A stretch of 64,000 nucleotides of DNA from Micromonosporaceae bacterium KJ-029 (GCA_005402585.1 BIFP01000021.1:62001-126000); one strand, 5' to 3'; shown: positions 25,219 through 33,807, counted from the first letter of the stretch. Numbers and translations: made by a program. Notes: generated by a model from the sequence alone, not told the origin.

Positions 25219-26933
25219 GGCCGCACCTCAGGGTCGGCCGGCGCCGGTCCGGCGGCCAGGTCCGCCGGCAGGTCGACCACCCGGGCGCGGAGCAGTTCGC
25301 CGAGCGCCTTGGCCTGCGGATCAAACCGGGTGGAGGCAGCCACTCCGGCCCCGAGCAGCCCCTCGATCACGAAGTTGACCGCCCTCAGGTTGGGCAGCTC
25401 GTACCGTCGCACGGTCAGCGGGGCGGTCTCCGGCAACAGCTCGGCCAGCCGCCGCACGGTGAGCCAGCCGCGCAGCCAGGCCCAGGTCGCGTCCGTACGT
25501 GCCCAGACACCGAGGTTGGCGTCCCCACCCTTGTCCCCCGAGCGCGCCCCGACCAGCTCACCCAGCGCCGCCCGCCGGGTCGGGCCGCTGAGGTGCAAGG
25601 AGGGGGCCCCGCTTAACGCCTGGTGTTGTACAGGGGGCCCCTCCAAACAGGTCACCGGCGGCGGGGCGATCGGTACCCGGGTGCCGTCCGGCAGCACGGC
25701 GACGTGCGCGACCTCGTCCTGCGGCACCGCGTCGGCGGTGAAGACGCCGTACGGGGTCGCGTCGCCGGGCAGCGTGGTCAGCGTGCAGCCCGGGTAGGAG
25801 GCCAGCGCCAGTTCCACCGCGGCCGCCGAGAACGCCCGCCCGGCCCGCGCCCGGTCGGCGTCCCGCAGGTGTACGTGCAGCAGCGCGCTCGCCGCCTCGG
25901 TGTCGGTGGCGTCCGGGTGGTCGGTACGGGCGAGCGTGAACTCCAGCCCCTCCTCGCCGACCGCCTCCACCAGCTGCTCCCGGACCAGCGCCGCCTTGGC
26001 CGGGATGTCCAGTCCGCAGAGCACGAACGTCATCGAGTTGCGGAAGCCGCCCAGGTTGTTGACGCCGACCTTGAGCGTGTCGGGTGGTGGCGTGCCACGG
26101 ACGCCGGAGACGCCTACCCGGTCCGGCCCGTCCTGTCCCAGCGTCACCGTGTCCAGCCAGGTCACCACGTCCGGCCCGAGGTACGCCGGCCCGCCCACCT
26201 CGTACAGCAGTTGGGCGGTGACTGTCTCGACGGTGACCGCACCGCCGGTGCCGGGATGCTTGGTGAGCACCGACGAGCCGTCCGGGTGGATCTCGGCGAT
26301 CGGGAAGCCGGGCCGGTGCCCGCCGTCGGGCAGCTCGGAGAAGAAGCTGAAGTTGCCGCCGGTGACCTGCGCGCCGCACTCGATCAGGTGACCGGCGACA
26401 GTGGCGCCGGCCAGCGCGTCCAGCGCGTCGCGCCCCCAACCGAAGTGGGCGATGGCCGGGCCGACGACCAGGGACGCGTCGGTGACCCGGCCGGTGACCA
26501 CCACGTCCGCCCCCTCGTCAAGACAGGCGGCGATGCCGAACGCGCCGAGGTACGCGTTCGCGGTGAGCGCGGCCGGCCGGGCGAGGGCGTCGCCCTCGAC
26601 GTACCCGATCCGGACGGGGAGGCCGAGCCGGTCGGCGAGTGCGCGGATCGCCGCGGCCAACCCGGGCGGGTTGAGCCCGCCGGCGTTGGCGACCAGCCTG
26701 ACCCCGCGGTCGAGGGCGGTGCCCAGACAGCCTTCCAGCTGCCGGAGGAAGGTCTTCGCGTACCCGAGGTCGGGGTCGCGCATCCGGTCCCGGCCGAGGA
26801 TCAGCATGGTCAACTCAGCCAGGTAGTCGCCGGTCAGTACGTCCAGCTCACCGCCGTCGAGCATCTCCCGCCAGGCGGAGAACCGGTCACCGTAGAAGCC
26901 GGAGGCGTTGCCGACCCGAAGCACCTCGCTCAC
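25215..26933 (-). CDS. AtuA-like acyclic terpene utilisation protein (DUF1446)
   Basis: A 572-residue protein of the AtuA/DUF1446 family, linked to citronellol/geraniol degradation in Pseudomonas but without a settled reaction. Typical features are the opening RVGNASGFYGDRF, NAGGLNPPGLA, DVVVTGRVTDASLV, GHLIECGAQVTGGN, and a C-terminal small domain with GARSGDKGGDANLGVWAR. Between the two domains (about residues 430-446) the reading frame is crossed by a palindromic repeat that adds about 16 residues. It starts at GTG 26933, overlapping the previous stop by four bases. Confidence 0.88.
   Translation of the reverse strand: MSEVLRVGNASGFYGDRFSAWREMLDGGELDVLTGDYLAELTMLILGRDRMRDPDLGYAKTFLRQLEGCLGTALDRGVRLVANAGGLNPPGLAAAIRALADRLGLPVRIGYVEGDALARPAALTANAYLGAFGIAACLDEGADVVVTGRVTDASLVVGPAIAHFGWGRDALDALAGATVAGHLIECGAQVTGGNFSFFSELPDGGHRPGFPIAEIHPDGSSVLTKHPGTGGAVTVETVTAQLLYEVGGPAYLGPDVVTWLDTVTLGQDGPDRVGVSGVRGTPPPDTLKVGVNNLGGFRNSMTFVLCGLDIPAKAALVREQLVEAVGEEGLEFTLARTDHPDATDTEAASALLHVHLRDADRARAGRAFSAAAVELALASYPGCTLTTLPGDATPYGVFTADAVPQDEVAHVAVLPDGTRVPIAPPPVTCLEGPPVQHQALSGAPSLHLSGPTRRAALGELVGARSGDKGGDANLGVWARTDATWAWLRGWLTVRRLAELLPETAPLTVRRYELPNLRAVNFVIEGLLGAGVAASTRFDPQAKALGELLRARVVDLPADLAAGPAPADPEVRP
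25597..25644. repeat. Palindromic GGGGCCCC repeat inside the AtuA gene
   Basis: Inverted arms AAGGAGGGGGCCCC (25597-25610) and GGGGGCCCCTCC (25633-25644) surround a less GC-rich centre containing TTAACGCC and TTGTAC, foreign to local coding composition. It stays in frame on the minus strand and codes for a segment like EGPPVQHQALSGAPSLHL. It looks like a dispersed extragenic-type repeat captured within a gene. Confidence 0.6.
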
Positions 26934-27748
26934 GTCGGCGTCCGGGCGCTGTCGTCAGCGGTGTCTGCTCGCGGGGCCCGGCTGGGGCCGGGCGGGCCGG
27001 CAAACGCCTGCGCCACTTCGAGCCACTCGTCCGCGACCGGCCCGGTGGCGACCAGGGCCAGGTCGGCCCGGTGTCGGCGCCGGGTCACCAGCAGGCAGAA
27101 GTCGAGCGCTGGACCGGTCACCCGGTCGGCGGCGTCCGCCGGGCCGAAGGCCCAGCTGTCCTCGGCGCCCGCCGGAGCCACCAGCTCCACCCGGACCGGT
27201 GCCGTCGGCACCGCGCGGCCGTGGGCGGTAAAGCTGTGCCCGAGAGTACGGAAGCCCAGGTACGCGACGTGCCGCAGCCGGCCGGTGGCGGGACGGGAGA
27301 CAGCGAGCGCGTCGGCGACGTCCTCGCCGTGTGCCCAGGTCTCCATGATCCGTGCGGTCGCCATCGAGGCGGGCGACATCCGGGTGCCGTACCAGGGCAG
27401 CTTCTCCCCGGCCGGGGCGGCGGCGAGGGCGTCCGCGAGCGCCGACCGGCCGGCCCGCCAGCGGGCCAGCAGTGCGGCGGGCGGGGCGAGGAACGACTCC
27501 GCGCCGGCGTCGACCAGCCGGGCCGGATCCGGCGCGGAAGTGATCGAGGCGTAGAAGGCGCCGGCGTCGGTCGCGGCGAGCCGGGCCACGTGGTCGGTCC
27601 AGGCCAGGTGGGCGACCTGGTGGGCGATCGTCCAGCCCGGGGCCGGTGTCGGCCGGTCCCACGCCTGCGGGGGCAGCCCCGCGACGAGCGCGTCGAGTTG
27701 CTCGGACTCGGCGGCCAGATCGGCGAGCAGTGCGGTCAGGTCGACCAT
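26930..27748 (-). CDS. TIGR03084-type metal-binding protein (DinB/MDMPI fold)
   Basis: A 272-residue protein resembling the TIGR03084 family. It has an N-terminal four-helix DinB/mycothiol-dependent maleylpyruvate isomerase-like domain with the metal-site residues in WTIAHQVAHLAWTDH and ETWAHGEDVADAL (His from each), then a wing2-like domain. Members sit in actinobacterial acyl-CoA operons, and a mycothiol-dependent step is possible but unproven. The ATG has GGAGG five bases upstream. It is the first structural gene after the TetR regulator. Confidence 0.85.
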   Translation of the reverse strand: MVDLTALLADLAAESEQLDALVAGLPPQAWDRPTPAPGWTIAHQVAHLAWTDHVARLAATDAGAFYASITSAPDPARLVDAGAESFLAPPAALLARWRAGRSALADALAAAPAGEKLPWYGTRMSPASMATARIMETWAHGEDVADALAVSRPATGRLRHVAYLGFRTLGHSFTAHGRAVPTAPVRVELVAPAGAEDSWAFGPADAADRVTGPALDFCLLVTRRRHRADLALVATGPVADEWLEVAQAFAGPPGPSRAPRADTADDSARTPT

Positions 27749-27779
27749 GGTGCCTCCGGGCGGGTGAACCGGTCAGGGG

Positions 27780-28448
27780 TCAGGTGCCGATCGCTCCCGG
27801 GTGGGCTGTCGGCATGATGTTTCCCGGCCGGGTGTCGCCGGGGGTGAGCAGGGTGGCGAGCTGGCGTTTCCAGGCGCGCAGCAGGGTGGCCCGGCGGGCC
27901 GAATCGTCACTGAGCAGGTTGGCCACGCCGAGCCCGCGAAGCAGGTCGAGGGTGGCCTGCACCGCCTCGCGAACGCCCGGCAGGCGCTCGTCCACCCCGA
28001 GTAGTTCGACGGTCAGCCGGTACATCTCGCGGCCGACCCGGGTTTCCAGGGGCAGCAGGGCGGCGCGTAGCTCGGCGTCGGTGCGGGCGGCCACCCACAA
28101 CTCCAGGGCCGCGACGAAGAGCGGGCCGGTGAAGGCGGCGGCGAGCAGGTCGACCACCCGGTCCAGCCGGCTCGGGTCGGCCGGCAGAGCGTCCGCCTCG
28201 GCGCGCAGCTCCGCCGCCCGGCGCTCGGTGAGGTGACCGACGGCGGCGGTGACCAGGGCGGTCCGGGTCGGGTAGTGGTGGAGCTGGGCGCCCCGGGAGA
28301 CGCCGGCCCGGGCCGCCACGACGGTGGTGGTGGTGCCGGACCAGCCGTACTCGACCAGGCACTCGACGGTCGCCTCCAGCAGTCGGGCCTGGGTGGCGCG
28401 GCTGCGTTCCTGTTGAGGGACGCGGATCGATGCGGTGGGCACGGGCAC
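27780..28448 (-). CDS. TetR-family regulator of the acyl operon
   Basis: A 222-residue TetR protein with the N-terminal helix-turn-helix TTTTVVAARAGVSRGAQLHHYPTRTALV (recognition helix around SRGAQLHHY) and a helical ligand-binding domain. It is the promoter-proximal gene of a seven-gene same-strand run ending at 19103, so it most likely represses its own operon, released by an acyl-CoA or terpenoid ligand. GTG at 28448 or 28442 could start it. A TGACT-type inverted repeat lies 24-37 bases upstream. Confidence 0.85.
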   Translation of the reverse strand: MPVPTASIRVPQQERSRATQARLLEATVECLVEYGWSGTTTTVVAARAGVSRGAQLHHYPTRTALVTAAVGHLTERRAAELRAEADALPADPSRLDRVVDLLAAAFTGPLFVAALELWVAARTDAELRAALLPLETRVGREMYRLTVELLGVDERLPGVREAVQATLDLLRGLGVANLLSDDSARRATLLRAWKRQLATLLTPGDTRPGNIMPTAHPGAIGT

Positions 28449-28471
28449 AGCCTGCCGCCCATGAAACAAAC

Positions 28472-28485
28472 AGTCAAGCCTGACT
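28472..28485. promoter_or_regulatory. Candidate TetR operator AGTCAAGCCTGACT
   Basis: A 5-4-5 inverted repeat AGTCA-AGCC-TGACT sits upstream of the TetR start in an unusually AT-rich patch, and on the minus strand includes a TTGACT resembling a -35 element. Its place suits autorepression. The arms are shorter than many TetR sites, so this is a candidate only. Confidence 0.4.
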
Positions 28486-28527
28486 TTTATGGCCGTGCGC
28501 ATGTAGGCACGCCAGGTGGAGACGCTG

Positions 28528-28555
28528 CCCGGGCCCCGGGCCCCGGGCCCCGGGG
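28528..28555. repeat. Tandem CCCGGGC repeat, four units
   Basis: Four near-perfect copies of the heptamer CCCGGGC, part of a purine/G-rich non-coding stretch (28449-28645) between the TetR gene and a metallophosphoesterase gene. It can fold on itself at high stability and may contribute to termination of the upstream gene. Confidence 0.6.
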
Positions 28556-28645
28556 CGAGGGCCGGGCGACGGCCAGGGCGGGGACCGGGGTTGAGGCTGG
28601 GCCGGGGGCCGGGCTGTGGAGAGGTCGGGCAGGGCGGTCGAGGGG

Positions 28646-29389
28646 TCAGCGTCCGTCGCGTGGGCCGAAGGCGACCAGGGCGTCCACATCGCTGTTGCGG
28701 GAACGCAGGTACTCGTCGGCCCAGGCGGCGGCGTCCGGGAAGGACGAGGCGGCGGAGACCCGGGCGCAGGCTGCGTCGACGTCGTACGTCGTCCGGCGTA
28801 GCTGGGCGCCGGGACCGAGCAGCGCCCACCATGCGCCCGCGCCGCCGTACGGCATGCCGACGCTGCCCGGGTTGACCACCAGCCGGCGGTCGACCAGCCG
28901 GGTGAAGGGCATGTGGGTGTGCCCGCAGACCACCGTGCCCACCTCGGGCGGTAGGCCGGCGAATACCTCGGCCCAGCGGTCGAGCCTCGAGTCGACCAGC
29001 ACGACCTCCTCATCGTTGCCGGGAGTCGCATGGCAGAACAGCACCTCGCCGAGACCGGTCACGGTCAGCTGGACGGTCAGCGGTAGTGCGGCCAGCCGCG
29101 CGAGCTGGTCCTCCCGTAGCTGCCCGGCTGCCCAGTTCGACACGTCGATCGGGGACGGCTGGCCGGCCCGCGCCTCGACCAGTTCCCGGTCGGCGTTGCC
29201 CCGGACCCAACAGGCCCGGTCGCCGAGGGAGGTGAGCAGGTCCAGTACCTCGACCGGCTGCGGCCCGGCCGCGAGGTCGCCGGTGAGCACGATCAGGTCG
29301 GCGGTGGCCACGTCCGGCTCGGCCAGGACGGCCTCCAGCGCCGGCAGTACGCCATGGATGTCGGAGAGGACGGCGACGCGTTCGAGCAT
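28646..29389 (-). CDS. YfcE/MJ0936-like metallophosphoesterase
   Basis: A 247-residue cytosolic calcineurin-like phosphoesterase. Motifs in order: SDIHG (D10, H12), TGDLAAG, RGNADRE, FCHATPG and CGHTHMP, then VVNPGSVGMPYGG near 188. This is the compact form related to YfcE-type phosphodiesterases acting on small phosphodiesters; the natural substrate is unknown. The ATG at 29389 is the family-typical start immediately before the first metal strand. No signal peptide. It lies alone between crp and the TetR operon. Confidence 0.87.
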   Translation of the reverse strand: MLERVAVLSDIHGVLPALEAVLAEPDVATADLIVLTGDLAAGPQPVEVLDLLTSLGDRACWVRGNADRELVEARAGQPSPIDVSNWAAGQLREDQLARLAALPLTVQLTVTGLGEVLFCHATPGNDEEVVLVDSRLDRWAEVFAGLPPEVGTVVCGHTHMPFTRLVDRRLVVNPGSVGMPYGGAGAWWALLGPGAQLRRTTYDVDAACARVSAASSFPDAAAWADEYLRSRNSDVDALVAFGPRDGR

Positions 29390-29514
29390 CGCCCCAGCGT
29401 TCCCGGTCGCCGGAGCTGCGGTCCAGCGATTCTGCGCCGGGCAGACCAGCACCTGAGCACGTCACTGGTCCGCGCGGGCGCAGGGCGCCGGGACGGGACA
29501 CCCCGCCGACGAGA

Positions 29515-29548
29515 CACCGCCCGGTCGCGCGTGGCGGGCCGGGCGGTG
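29515..29548 (-). terminator. Possible terminator of crp
   Basis: A 10-bp GC-rich inverted repeat (29515-29524 with 29539-29548, 14-base loop) 41 bases past the crp stop. It has no T-run. Confidence 0.45.
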
Positions 29549-29589
29549 CGGGACGAGCGGTGAGCCGGGTGGGACCGGCCGGGCAGGTG

Positions 29590-30267
29590 TCAGACCCGGG
29601 CGCGGCGGGCCAGGCGCTCCGGGTCGAGGATGATGATGCTCTTGCCGTCCAGCCGGAGCCAGCCCCGCGAGGCGAAGTCGGCCAGCGCCTTGTTGACCGT
29701 CTCCCGGGAGGCGCCGACGAGTTGGGCGATCTCCTCCTGGGTCAGGTCGTGCGTCACCCGCAGCACGCCGCCGTCGCGGGTGCCGAAGCGGCCGGCCATC
29801 TGGAGCAGGTTCTTGGCGACCCGGCCGGGCACGTCCGTGAAGATCAGGTCGGCCAGCGCGTCGTTGGTCCGGCGCAGCCGGCGGGCCAGCACCCGCAGCA
29901 GCTGCTCGGCGATCTCCGGCCGGTTGTTCAGCCATGGCCGCAGGGCCTGCTTGCGCAGCCGGGCCAGGCGGCTGTCGGTGACCGCGGTGGCGGTCGCCGT
30001 GCGGGGACCCGGGTCGAACAGCGACAGCTCGCCGACCATGTCCGATGGACCCATCACCGCGATCAGGTTCTGCCGGCCGTCCGCCGCGCGGCGGCCTACT
30101 TTGATCTTGCCGGACAGCAGGATGTAGAGACTGTCGCCGGGCTCGCCCTCGTTGAAGACGACCTCGCCCTTGCGGACCTCGATCGTCTCCATCTCCTTGG
30201 CGAGCGCCTCGGCAGCCTCCGGGTCCACTCCCTGGAAGATCCCGCTGCGGGCCAGTACCTCGTCCAT
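29590..30267 (-). CDS. crp: cAMP receptor protein (Crp/Fnr family)
   Basis: A 225-residue regulator very close in sequence to M. tuberculosis Rv3676. It has a cyclic-nucleotide-binding beta-roll (about 1-115) with the phosphate-binding cassette [15 protein letters not shown], a long dimer helix ending [16 protein letters not shown], and a winged helix with [23 protein letters not shown] as the DNA-reading helix-turn-helix. The ATG at 30267 has GGAGGTG upstream. It probably responds to cAMP made by the class III cyclase at 10743-14312 and others. The divergent neighbour is cbiZ. Confidence 0.95.
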   Translation of the reverse strand: MDEVLARSGIFQGVDPEAAEALAKEMETIEVRKGEVVFNEGEPGDSLYILLSGKIKVGRRAADGRQNLIAVMGPSDMVGELSLFDPGPRTATATAVTDSRLARLRKQALRPWLNNRPEIAEQLLRVLARRLRRTNDALADLIFTDVPGRVAKNLLQMAGRFGTRDGGVLRVTHDLTQEEIAQLVGASRETVNKALADFASRGWLRLDGKSIIILDPERLARRARV

Positions 30268-30472
30268 CGCGCACCTCCGCCTGCGCGTGCCGTCCGTCGG
30301 CCGGGTCCGCCGTCCGCTGATCCCTCGCGCGCCGACCAGTCTAGGCGCACGTGAGCAGGAATCAGAGGCGCACCCCTGGAATCTTGATCGTTGGTCGTAA
30401 CGTGTCCGTCGTGATCCCCCAGTAAGATCGCGCGCCCGCCCGGGCGACTGCCGACGGGCCGCACGCTGGCCG

Positions 30473-30478
30473 TAGGGT
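30473..30478 (+). promoter_or_regulatory. -10 box TAGGGT of cbiZ
   Basis: TAGGGT lies 6 bases before the GTG at 30485, fitting a leaderless start. This leaves no room for a cobalamin riboswitch leader. Confidence 0.5.
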
Positions 30479-30484
30479 CACGGC

Positions 30485-31147
30485 GTGCTGAGTGAGCCCC
30501 TGCTGACCGACCGCCACGAGGACGGGCGGGACATCCCCCTGCTCGTGTGGCGGGCCGGGCGTCCCCTCCGCGCGGTCAGCTCCGCCCCGCTCGGTGGTGG
30601 CATCGGCGTACGGCGGTGGGTGCTGAACGCGACCGTGCCGATGTCGTACGACCGGGACGACCCCGCCGACCACCTGGCCGAAATGGCCCGCCGGCTCGGT
30701 CTCGACGGTCCCGGGGTGGGCTTGCTGACCGGGGTCGACGTCGGCGAGGTTGTGACGCGGACCGACACCGGCGTGCAGGTCTGGGTCACCGTCGGCCTGG
30801 GCACCCCGATCCCGGCGGCGGCGCCCGCCGCGGCGCCGCCCGTGCAGCGGGTGGGCACCGTCAACATCGTGGCGTACGTCCCGGCTCGGCTCGCCGACGC
30901 GGCGCTGGTCAACGCGGTGGCCACGGCCACCGAGGCGAAGGCCCAGGCGATCGCCGAGTTGGGCCTGCCCGGCACCGGCACCCCGACCGACGCCGTCGCC
31001 GTCCTCTGCCCGCCCGACGGGCCGGCCTGCGCCTACGGTGGCCCTCGCTCCACCTGGGGTGCGCCGCTGGCCCGGGCGGTGCACGCCGCCGTGCTGGCGG
31101 TCGGGACCGACACCGTCGTCCCATGGTCGGATCGGCTCCCGGGCTGA
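30485..31147 (+). CDS. cbiZ: Adenosylcobinamide amidohydrolase
   Basis: A 220-residue CbiZ-family enzyme. It should cleave the aminopropanol side chain of adenosylcobinamide to give adenosylcobyric acid, letting the cell remodel scavenged corrinoids with its own lower ligand. Visible signatures are PLGGGIG, the VPMSYDRDDP segment, TGVDV, VWVTVGLG.P, NIVAYVPARLADAALVNAV and the final AVLAVGTD. Cobalamin genes are not otherwise present in the window, and its place divergent to crp is unexpected. Confidence 0.85.
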   Translation: MLSEPLLTDRHEDGRDIPLLVWRAGRPLRAVSSAPLGGGIGVRRWVLNATVPMSYDRDDPADHLAEMARRLGLDGPGVGLLTGVDVGEVVTRTDTGVQVWVTVGLGTPIPAAAPAAAPPVQRVGTVNIVAYVPARLADAALVNAVATATEAKAQAIAELGLPGTGTPTDAVAVLCPPDGPACAYGGPRSTWGAPLARAVHAAVLAVGTDTVVPWSDRLPG

Positions 31148-31191
31148 AACTCCCCACCCGATCGGCCGTCGTGGTGGCGTTGTCCGCCCGG

Positions 31192-31197
31192 TAGGGT
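31192..31197 (+). promoter_or_regulatory. -10 box TAGGGT of the CapA-like gene
   Basis: TAGGGT lies 8 bases before the ATG at 31206, fitting a leaderless or near-leaderless transcript. Confidence 0.5.
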
Positions 31198-31205
31198 CGC
31201 GCACG

Positions 31206-32354
31206 ATGTACGCTGCCGCCCCCCTCGCGTCCCGGCCGCGCCGCCGCACGGTGGCCGCGCTCGGTGCGCTCCTCGTCGCCCTCATCCTCGTCGGCTGCGC
31301 CGATTCCGGCGAAGGGCCGATCTGGCAACCCGGCGCGGGTGGCGGCGCCACCGGCGCGCCGGTCGAGTCGAAGGCCCCCGAGGTCAAGACGATCTCCCTT
31401 TCCGCCACCGGCGACATCGTCATGGCCATGGCGCCCAACCGGATGCCGCCCAACAACGGCAAGGGCTTCTTCGACTCGGTCAAGAAGGCGCTCTCCGCCG
31501 ATCTGGTGATGGGCAACCTGGAAGAGCCGTTGACCGTCGACACGGGCACCGGCAAGTGCGGGGCGAACTCGACCCGATGTTTCCAGTTCCGGGCACCGCC
31601 GGAGTACGCCGCGCACCTCGCCGACGCCGGCTTCGACCTGCTCAACCAGGCCAACAACCACGGCTACGACTTCGGGTCGAAGGGATACGAGAACACCCAG
31701 AAGGCGCTGGAGGAGCACGGACTCGCCCACACCGGCGCGCCCGACCAGATCACTGTCGTCGAGGTCAAGGGCGTCAAGGTGGCGGTTGCCGGCTTCTCGT
31801 CGTACCGCTGGTCGAACAGCCTGGTCGACATCCCGGCCGCGAAGAAGGTGATCGAGAAGGCCGTCACCATGGCCGACATCGTCGTGGTGCAGGTGCACAT
31901 GGGGGCCGAAGGCTCGGAGATGACGCGGGTGCGGCCCGGCACCGAGATGTTCCTCGGCGAGAACCGGGGCGACCCGATCAAGTTCTCCCGGGCGATGATC
32001 GACTCCGGCGCCGACCTGGTCGTCGGCCACGGCCCGCACGTGCTGCGCGGCATGGAGTTCTACAAGGGCCGGCTGATCGCGTACAGCCTGGGCAACTTCG
32101 CCGGTGGCGGCAACTCGCTGAGCAACACCGGTCGCCTCGGCTGGGGTGGCGTGCTGAAGGTGTCGCTCAAGCCGGACGGCAGTTGGGCCGGCGGCTCGTT
32201 CTCCTCCACCTACATGGACGGCAATCGCAAGCCGACGATGGATCCCGACGACCGCGGCCTCGGGCTGCTCCGGGATCTCAGCAAGCTCGACTTCCCCGAC
32301 AGCGGGGCCCAGTTCGCCGACTCGGGGAAGATCAGCCCGCCGGACCGGGACTGA
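31206..32354 (+). CDS. CapA/PgsA-family lipoprotein phosphatase-like protein
   Basis: A 382-residue lipoprotein: a basic N-terminus, hydrophobic core and lipobox LVGC (about residues 27-32) place it on the outer face of the membrane. The CapA-type metallophosphatase fold follows, with [32 protein letters not shown] and GHGPHVL. The family includes poly-gamma-glutamate capsule proteins, but no capB/capC partner lies nearby, so a capsule role is not supported; a surface hydrolase acting on cell-envelope polymer is more likely. Confidence 0.87.
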   Translation: MYAAAPLASRPRRRTVAALGALLVALILVGCADSGEGPIWQPGAGGGATGAPVESKAPEVKTISLSATGDIVMAMAPNRMPPNNGKGFFDSVKKALSADLVMGNLEEPLTVDTGTGKCGANSTRCFQFRAPPEYAAHLADAGFDLLNQANNHGYDFGSKGYENTQKALEEHGLAHTGAPDQITVVEVKGVKVAVAGFSSYRWSNSLVDIPAAKKVIEKAVTMADIVVVQVHMGAEGSEMTRVRPGTEMFLGENRGDPIKFSRAMIDSGADLVVGHGPHVLRGMEFYKGRLIAYSLGNFAGGGNSLSNTGRLGWGGVLKVSLKPDGSWAGGSFSSTYMDGNRKPTMDPDDRGLGLLRDLSKLDFPDSGAQFADSGKISPPDRD

Positions 32355-32356
32355 TC

Positions 32357-32392
32357 CCAGCCCGGACGCGTGGGCTGGCGGAAGCGTCTTCC
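32357..32392 (+). terminator. Tandem short hairpins after the CapA-like gene
   Basis: CCAGCCC/GGGCTGG (32357-32363 with 32372-32378) and GGAAG/CTTCC (32380-32384 with 32388-32392) lie between the CapA-like stop and the -10 box of nth. Confidence 0.4.
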
Positions 32393-32400
32393 CGGCGACG

Positions 32401-32406
32401 TAGGCT
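32401..32406 (+). promoter_or_regulatory. -10 box TAGGCT of nth
   Basis: TAGGCT lies 7 bases before the GTG at 32414, fitting a leaderless start for the nth operon. Confidence 0.5.
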
Positions 32407-32413
32407 GGCCCTC

Positions 32414-33193
32414 GTGACCAGAAGTGCCACCGAGACCGACCTCGGGCGGACCCGTCGTGCGCGGCGTATCGGCCGTGTGCTGACCGAGACGCATCCCGAC
32501 GCGCACTGTGAACTCAACCACACCAGTCCGCTGGAACTGGCCGTCGCCACCATCCTCTCGGCCCAGTGCACGGACAAGAAGGTCAACGAGGTCACTCCGA
32601 AGCTCTTCGCGCGCTACCCGACCGCCGCCGACTACGCCGGTGCGGACCGCAGCGAGATGGAGGAGCTGATCCGGCCCACCGGCTTCTACCGCAACAAGAC
32701 CAACTCGCTGATCCAGCTCGGCCAGGCCCTCGTCGAGCGCTACGACGGCCGAGTCCCCGGCCGGCTGGCCGACCTGGTGACCCTGCCCGGCATCGGTCGT
32801 AAGACCGCCAACGTCATCCTCGGCAACGCCTTCGACGTGCCCGGCATCACCGTCGACACCCACTTCCAGCGGCTGGTGCAGCGCTGGCGGCTGACCACCG
32901 AGACCGACCCGGTCAAGATCGAGCACGAGATCGGGGCGATGTTCCCGAAGCGGGACTGGACCATGCTCTCGCACCGGATCATCTTCCACGGCCGCCGGGT
33001 CTGCCACGCCCGCAAGCCCGCCTGCGGGGCGTGCACGCTGACCAAGCTCTGCCCGTCGTACGGCACCGGCCCGACCGAGCCGGCTGCGGCGGCGAAGCTG
33101 CTCAAGGGTCCCCGCGCCCGCGACCTCGCGGTAGCCGCCGGGGTCGACCCGGAGCTGGTGCCGGTACAGGCGGTCCGGGCGGAGGCGCCGTGA
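32414..33193 (+). CDS. nth: Endonuclease III (DNA glycosylase/AP lyase)
   Basis: A 259-residue base-excision repair enzyme removing oxidised pyrimidines. It has the helix-hairpin-helix [13 protein letters not shown] with the catalytic Lys, the VDTHFQRL segment with the catalytic Asp and the four-cysteine [4Fe-4S] loop C-x6-C-x2-C-x5-C near the C-terminus. I chose the GTG at 32414 because of the -10 box 7 bases upstream and because family similarity begins soon after; the frame is open much further upstream inside the CapA-like gene but out of its register. It heads an overlapping operon with the TlpA-like and Nudix genes. Confidence 0.94.
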   Translation: MTRSATETDLGRTRRARRIGRVLTETHPDAHCELNHTSPLELAVATILSAQCTDKKVNEVTPKLFARYPTAADYAGADRSEMEELIRPTGFYRNKTNSLIQLGQALVERYDGRVPGRLADLVTLPGIGRKTANVILGNAFDVPGITVDTHFQRLVQRWRLTTETDPVKIEHEIGAMFPKRDWTMLSHRIIFHGRRVCHARKPACGACTLTKLCPSYGTGPTEPAAAAKLLKGPRARDLAVAAGVDPELVPVQAVRAEAP

Positions 33194-33807
33194 TCCGCCG
33201 GCTCGCCCTGCTGTCCGTACCGCTGTTGCTGCTGGTCACCACCGCCTGCACCGCCGAGACCGAGGCGCCTGGGCGTACCCGGCAGGACGCGGCGGCCGGC
33301 CGCCCGTCGCCGTTCCAGGACTGCGCCGCCCTCACCACCGCCCCCGCCGGCGGTGACGACACGGCGGACGGTGCCACCGGCGGCGACCTGCTGCCCGAGC
33401 TGACCCTCAACTGCTTCACCGGCGGGGCACCGTTCGCCCTGCGGGACGTGCGCGGCCCGGCCGTGGTCAACGTCTGGGCCTCCTGGTGCCCGCCCTGTCG
33501 CAAGGAACTGCCCGCCTTCCAGCGGCTCAGTGAGCGCACCGAGGGGCAGCTCCGGGTGATCGGGGTGAACAGCCGGGACAGCCGCGACGCCGCGCAGGCC
33601 ATCGGCGAGGACTTCGGCGTACGGTTCCCGATGCTGGTCGACCAGGGCGAGGCGGTGCAGCGGGCGCTACGCCGCAACGCCTTCCCACTGACCATCTTCG
33701 TCGGCGCCGACGGGCGGATCCGGCACATCGACAGCTCCGGCGCGCTGGACGACGCCCGACTCGCCGATCTGGTCCAGCAGCACCTCGGCCTTTCGGTCCC
33801 AGCATGA
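33190..33807 (+). CDS. TlpA/ResA-like thioredoxin lipoprotein
   Basis: A 205-residue extracytoplasmic thioredoxin-fold protein. It has a hydrophobic start and lipobox-like TTAC (Cys20), then the redox motif WCPPC (C100, C103), VIGVNSRDS, and the cis-Pro region FPLTIFV. Two further cysteines (C45, C75) could form an extra disulfide. It probably reduces or isomerises disulfides outside the membrane, for example in cytochrome maturation. The GTG overlaps the nth stop and its own stop overlaps the Nudix start, so translation is coupled through three genes, the same order as in mycobacteria. Confidence 0.9.
   Translation: MIRRLALLSVPLLLLVTTACTAETEAPGRTRQDAAAGRPSPFQDCAALTTAPAGGDDTADGATGGDLLPELTLNCFTGGAPFALRDVRGPAVVNVWASWCPPCRKELPAFQRLSERTEGQLRVIGVNSRDSRDAAQAIGEDFGVRFPMLVDQGEAVQRALRRNAFPLTIFVGADGRIRHIDSSGALDDARLADLVQQHLGLSVPA

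Noticed and set aside
30268..30484. Crp binding site between crp and cbiZ
   Set aside because: No convincing TGTGA-N6-TCACA-like palindrome was found on inspection.
31206..32354. Capsule (poly-gamma-glutamate) biosynthesis locus
   Set aside because: Only a CapA-like lipoprotein is present; no ligase or transporter genes lie beside it.
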